Origin: Acidobacteriota bacterium
GTDB taxonomy: Bacteria; Acidobacteriota; Terriglobia; Bryobacterales; Bryobacteraceae
NCBI GenBank assembly: GCA_017307505.1
Contig: JAFKEE010000045.1
Location: 1 to 64,000 of the forward strand
Reading direction: 5' to 3'
Length of the DNA stretch: 64,000 nt
The notes under the pieces were generated by a model that had not been told where the DNA came from, ran no database searches, and saw only the letters and a list, made by a program, of their open reading frames with translations. Position 1 is the stretch's first letter, and the number at the start of each line of letters is the position of its first letter. Made by a program: the position numbers and the translations under genes. Shown here in pieces: positions 62,301 through 64,000 of this stretch.

Positions 62301-62995
62301 CCCAGTGTAAACGTCTTTGATCGGCGATAGGCGCGAAAATTTTCGATGGTCACGGACTCCAGCGTGATAGGCTCAGCCACTTGGTCCGGGTGAGCAATCA
62401 AGGCGTGATGAGTCGGTGTCAACTCGATAGGATCGCCGAAATCCCCTTTGATGCAGTCCTCGACTATGGCTTCCGGACCCCGCGCTCGCTGCACAACCAG
62501 GAACTTCGCCAAGTCGGCCGGGACGCCACATTGACGCAGGAATGTTTGTGCCGACGGTGGCCGCAAAGACTGACCGGTGAGCGGCGTGAGCGGCAAGAAA
62601 GGCAGACGGGCGAGGGACATTCCAACCAGACCCGACAACGGAATTACAAATTTGCGACAGAAGTAGACATCAGTTTCAATACTGGAGCAAAATTGATCGA
62701 GATGCGGAAGATCTGGATTTACACAGAAGACGAACGCGAGGTCAAGGCTGTCCCACTGTTCTCGTTGCGCTGCGTAGTATTTCTTAAAACCCGCGTAGAT
62801 ACTCTCATAGCTTTTTCGCGCGTCACCGTTAGCAAATCCAAAAGCGGCAAGAGAGTGATCTGTCCTGAGTAAGAGGAGTGGGTTGTATGATGGAGCAACA
62901 GTCACTTCCGAAAGCCGAGAATCTGGAAGCTCGCGCTGCAGATATGCACGAAGTTCACTGGTCGAAGGAAGGGGGCTATGCGGCAAATTCGGCAT
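59351..62995 (-). CDS. Rad50/SMC-like zinc-hook ATPase with extra N-terminal domain
   Basis: A 1,214-residue ATPase. Residues 1-205 are a separate alpha/beta domain with SLDLAFVFCVNPDLPHL and ETDVYFCRKFVI, not recognised. Walker A is YGANGFGKTS at about 239-248. Long coiled coils follow, with a single zinc-hook motif CPLCG near residue 708 in the middle. The C-terminal ATPase half has a signature-like FSQSQQQ near 1,100 and Walker B VFLDDPVTHFDD near 1,133. The protein resembles RloC/SbcC-type conflict ATPases but has no anticodon-nuclease domain. The ATG at 62995 has GGGGGC upstream and overlaps the preceding gene by 20 bases. GC is about ten points below the neighbours. Confidence 0.88.
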   Translation of the reverse strand: MPNLPHSPLPSTSELRAYLQRELPDSRLSEVTVAPSYNPLLLLRTDHSLAAFGFANGDARKSYESIYAGFKKYYAAQREQWDSLDLAFVFCVNPDLPHLDQFCSSIETDVYFCRKFVIPLSGLVGMSLARLPFLPLTPLTGQSLRPPSAQTFLRQCGVPADLAKFLVVQRARGPEAIVEDCIKGDFGDPIELTPTHHALIAHPDQVAEPITLESVTIENFRAYRRSKTFTLGSDVTVLYGANGFGKTSFFDAFDFATTGEIGRIPSRGEEHFKKYATHLDSRPEDSSVSLSFKAKNKVHRLTRSVYDRRHASLDGTRIDRKSLLSELTSGEFPPTDRVENFVSLFRATHLFNQELPELTKDFQDDCRLPSEIVARMLAFEDYASAVSKSSRVQEHLKNVIASADAQIMQLSRQITEATSELNRLSSTTVKSTPSESLEGELLALAKKLGDVGLSIGPEKVDVSVLRGWRASLEGRLAESHSRSDRLSALAEEIGDITRTRFEVSRLQRLIAEKDQLLGEAEARHVTADSLLKRAEQRALELRRAVAAGQTQIDLLKWIRLKRPQYNQLIQGEREANDMLARATSKMIQDRITEESIAGELLRLDEVTPQRSKELQIAREQLALAGRVSESIAGWRAKLARLKVVIQLEGEAAKSFEALGTEAQGLASRVASFTAEEARIARSIAEVDKSQSELKRLASQLAGLVQTGTCPLCGQYHGSRDELLKRIEHHLSLDVASGIRASLTEVRDRIRGVSQEITQNTERYRIVEGLIGDLQTEHRQLEWDIGQFKESGGKLGIVLDANSEAPTKQLQTLSNRIQVEIGDLERQIKEATISADALRLKLRNVRAGLAASTAESREQTARLNRIGSEIAELRSDPRAIQVPLDSEDQHLTELEAVADGQLSELRSNAETMQAEIVKKKSEVAAINQESTALKAQRSELRVQLTGLQKVDADVTARLNQETLPPDAGQELLRIRIAEESQLQARLAALRDSTSNLELALDSATTSAVLAQLRNNAREKERSLSAVSARKDRLQLWFNYFIEISRLVSTKQGEAIASFTREYGPRTSVIQRRLRSVYGFDEVDIRSQNSEIRVRVRRHGEELRPTDYFSQSQQQTLFLGLFLTACISQTWSAFSPVFLDDPVTHFDDLNTYAFLDLVVGLLVPSPWKRQFVISTCDEKFLQLARQKFRHLGNRAAFYRFSSIGVDGPTTEESFTL

Positions 62996-64000
62996 CGATT
63001 GCCCCCTGTACATCGTTCACGGTAGCTGACTCCTGAAAGATATCAAGGAGCCTGCGGAATCCCAAATGCAACAAACCGCTACTGGGGTCAGTAAACTTCT
63101 GCTCTTGATTCAAGGGAAGATTGCCTCGTTCCAAGAAGCTCCCGAATTTTCGTGCCCATGGGTTATTATGCCCATCGCGCGAGATTAGCAGGGACTTGCG
63201 TCGTGGATGTGGCAAGAACATCTTGGAATGTTCAATGCAAGCCTCATGGGACGTGCCTCGGATGGCCATAAGGTCCACCGTCTGGCCACCCACGATGATC
63301 GTGGCGTGAGCCGGATCAGTGCCGAGGCAGGGAGGAATGGAGCCCAGGCTCATGATGTCCAGAGTATCCACTAGATGCTCTATAGCTTCAGCCTCAGGTC
63401 GATCCCATTCGTCAGCCTTTGTCGCAGCTTTGGACTCCTGAGCCGCAAGTACGACCCCGTGGGTAATGGATTGGGCCCTAACCACTCTCAGCGCGCAAAC
63501 GGTCTGTCGATGTGTCTCTCCGAGGGCTGCGGCAAGTGGAACTGCCGGATATTTGGCGTCTAATGCTTGCAGGCTGTCCAGTTCATCATTTAGCCATTTG
63601 ACGCAAGCAGGAACAGCTCTTGCCGGTGTCCTCGGATCGGTCTCACTCGCGAGTGCGTGGACGCGAGCATTCTCAACAGCGAGGGTGCGACCAGCAGGTC
63701 CCGCAGTCAGTGAAGCCGGATTGATTTGAATAAAAGAGTGAATGCACGCGCCCCGCTCACGAAAGTAGATGTCTTTGTATGGAGTTAGAACTTCGCTGCC
63801 ATCTCGGAATCGCCTGCCCCCGTTTGAAAAGGTCGGCGCGCAGTCTGCGGCCTTAAAGCCCGCCTGATGTGAGAACACCACGCTGCATCCCCCGTATAAC
63901 GCAGAACGACCCGGCGCGGGAATTCCCGCACTGTTTGCGAAGACAATACAGGCATTATTTCTGAGCGCGTTCGGGAATTGCGTCTGATCAAAGAAGGCTT
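62976..64000 (-). CDS. Nitrilase-like protein, 5' partial, coupled to the SMC-like ATPase
   Basis: The frame is open to the window edge, so the start lies beyond 64,000; 340 residues are visible and a GTG at 63881 is only an internal codon. The first 100 visible residues (NNACIVFANSAG, LYGGCSVVFSHQAGF, YFRERGACIHSF) resemble the C-terminal half of a carbon-nitrogen hydrolase (nitrilase) fold; the catalytic Cys would be outside the window. The last 230 residues are a helical plus beta region (PACVKWLNDELDSLQ, VGGQTVDLMAIRG) that I do not recognise. It overlaps the ATPase gene by 20 bases, so the two proteins probably act together. The fold call is tentative. Confidence 0.6.
   Translation of the reverse strand, partial: AFFDQTQFPNALRNNACIVFANSAGIPAPGRSALYGGCSVVFSHQAGFKAADCAPTFSNGGRRFRDGSEVLTPYKDIYFRERGACIHSFIQINPASLTAGPAGRTLAVENARVHALASETDPRTPARAVPACVKWLNDELDSLQALDAKYPAVPLAAALGETHRQTVCALRVVRAQSITHGVVLAAQESKAATKADEWDRPEAEAIEHLVDTLDIMSLGSIPPCLGTDPAHATIIVGGQTVDLMAIRGTSHEACIEHSKMFLPHPRRKSLLISRDGHNNPWARKFGSFLERGNLPLNQEQKFTDPSSGLLHLGFRRLLDIFQESATVNDVQGAIDAEFAA

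Overview
The window looks like chromosomal DNA of a high-GC soil bacterium of the Acidobacteriota, probably close to the Solibacter/Bryobacter group. This is inferred from several signs. There are two roughly 1,090-residue Oar-like TonB-dependent receptors with an N-terminal carboxypeptidase-regulatory domain. There is a MacB-type permease of the acidobacterial ADOP kind. An ECF sigma factor stands divergent to a Ser/Thr kinase with TPRs. Many secreted oxidoreductase, epimerase and glycosidase genes carry Tat-type leaders. Coding is dense, GC-rich and mostly strand-mixed in short operons. No rRNA, tRNA, CRISPR array or insertion sequence was seen.

Layout. 1-420: lower-GC tail of an unrecognised gene. 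429-4854: a methanethiol methyltransferase-like membrane protein and a TonB-dependent receptor. 5100-8031: DinB-fold protein, secreted GH43 glycosidase and a methyltransferase. 8208-10588: a secreted subtilase with a C-terminal tandem hexapeptide and a small integral membrane protein. 11001-12062: dihaem cytochrome. 12267-15207: rpiB-glyA-glycosyltransferase operon. 15204-19439: HTH regulator with a palindrome at its start codon, an unknown Cys-cluster protein, a large glycosidase-like protein and tadA. 19486-24837: ABC exporter operon (two FtsX-type permeases, membrane-fusion protein, ATPase) coupled to an ATP-grasp gene. 24901-30811: a carbohydrate/lipid hydrolase neighbourhood (ceramidase-like, DUF4838-like, PIG-L deacetylase, membrane protein). 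30993-35895: second TonB-dependent receptor with a membrane-anchored wHTH regulator upstream. 36090-39109: purH, isocitrate dehydrogenase and a small secreted protein. 39455-42710: Ser/Thr kinase and ECF sigma factor. 43105-44676: two unknown or weakly assigned proteins. 44801-49695: ABC-2/ADOP fusion permease with its own ATPase. 49785-57676: secreted hydrolases, VOC and NTF2-like proteins, a Tat-exported epimerase/oxidoreductase pair and an M24 peptidase. 58027-58734: a protein of an unassigned family.

The right end (about 59,300-64,000) differs from the rest. GC drops to roughly 52-55 percent. Two overlapping minus-strand genes encode a protein whose visible part resembles the C-terminal half of a nitrilase fold (cut by the window edge) and a 1,214-residue Rad50/SMC-like zinc-hook ATPase with an extra 205-residue N-terminal domain. 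This has the look of a horizontally acquired conflict (defence) module and is the best candidate here for an undescribed system.

Several non-coding signals also stand out: a perfect 8-bp-arm palindrome on the HTH gene start, paired GTTGCAAC palindromes 22 bp apart upstream of a TonB receptor, two adjacent hairpins with the same core but compensating stems, a nine-copy 7-bp tandem repeat between convergent genes, and TANNNT boxes 6-7 nt before several start codons that lack a Shine-Dalgarno sequence (possible leaderless transcripts).
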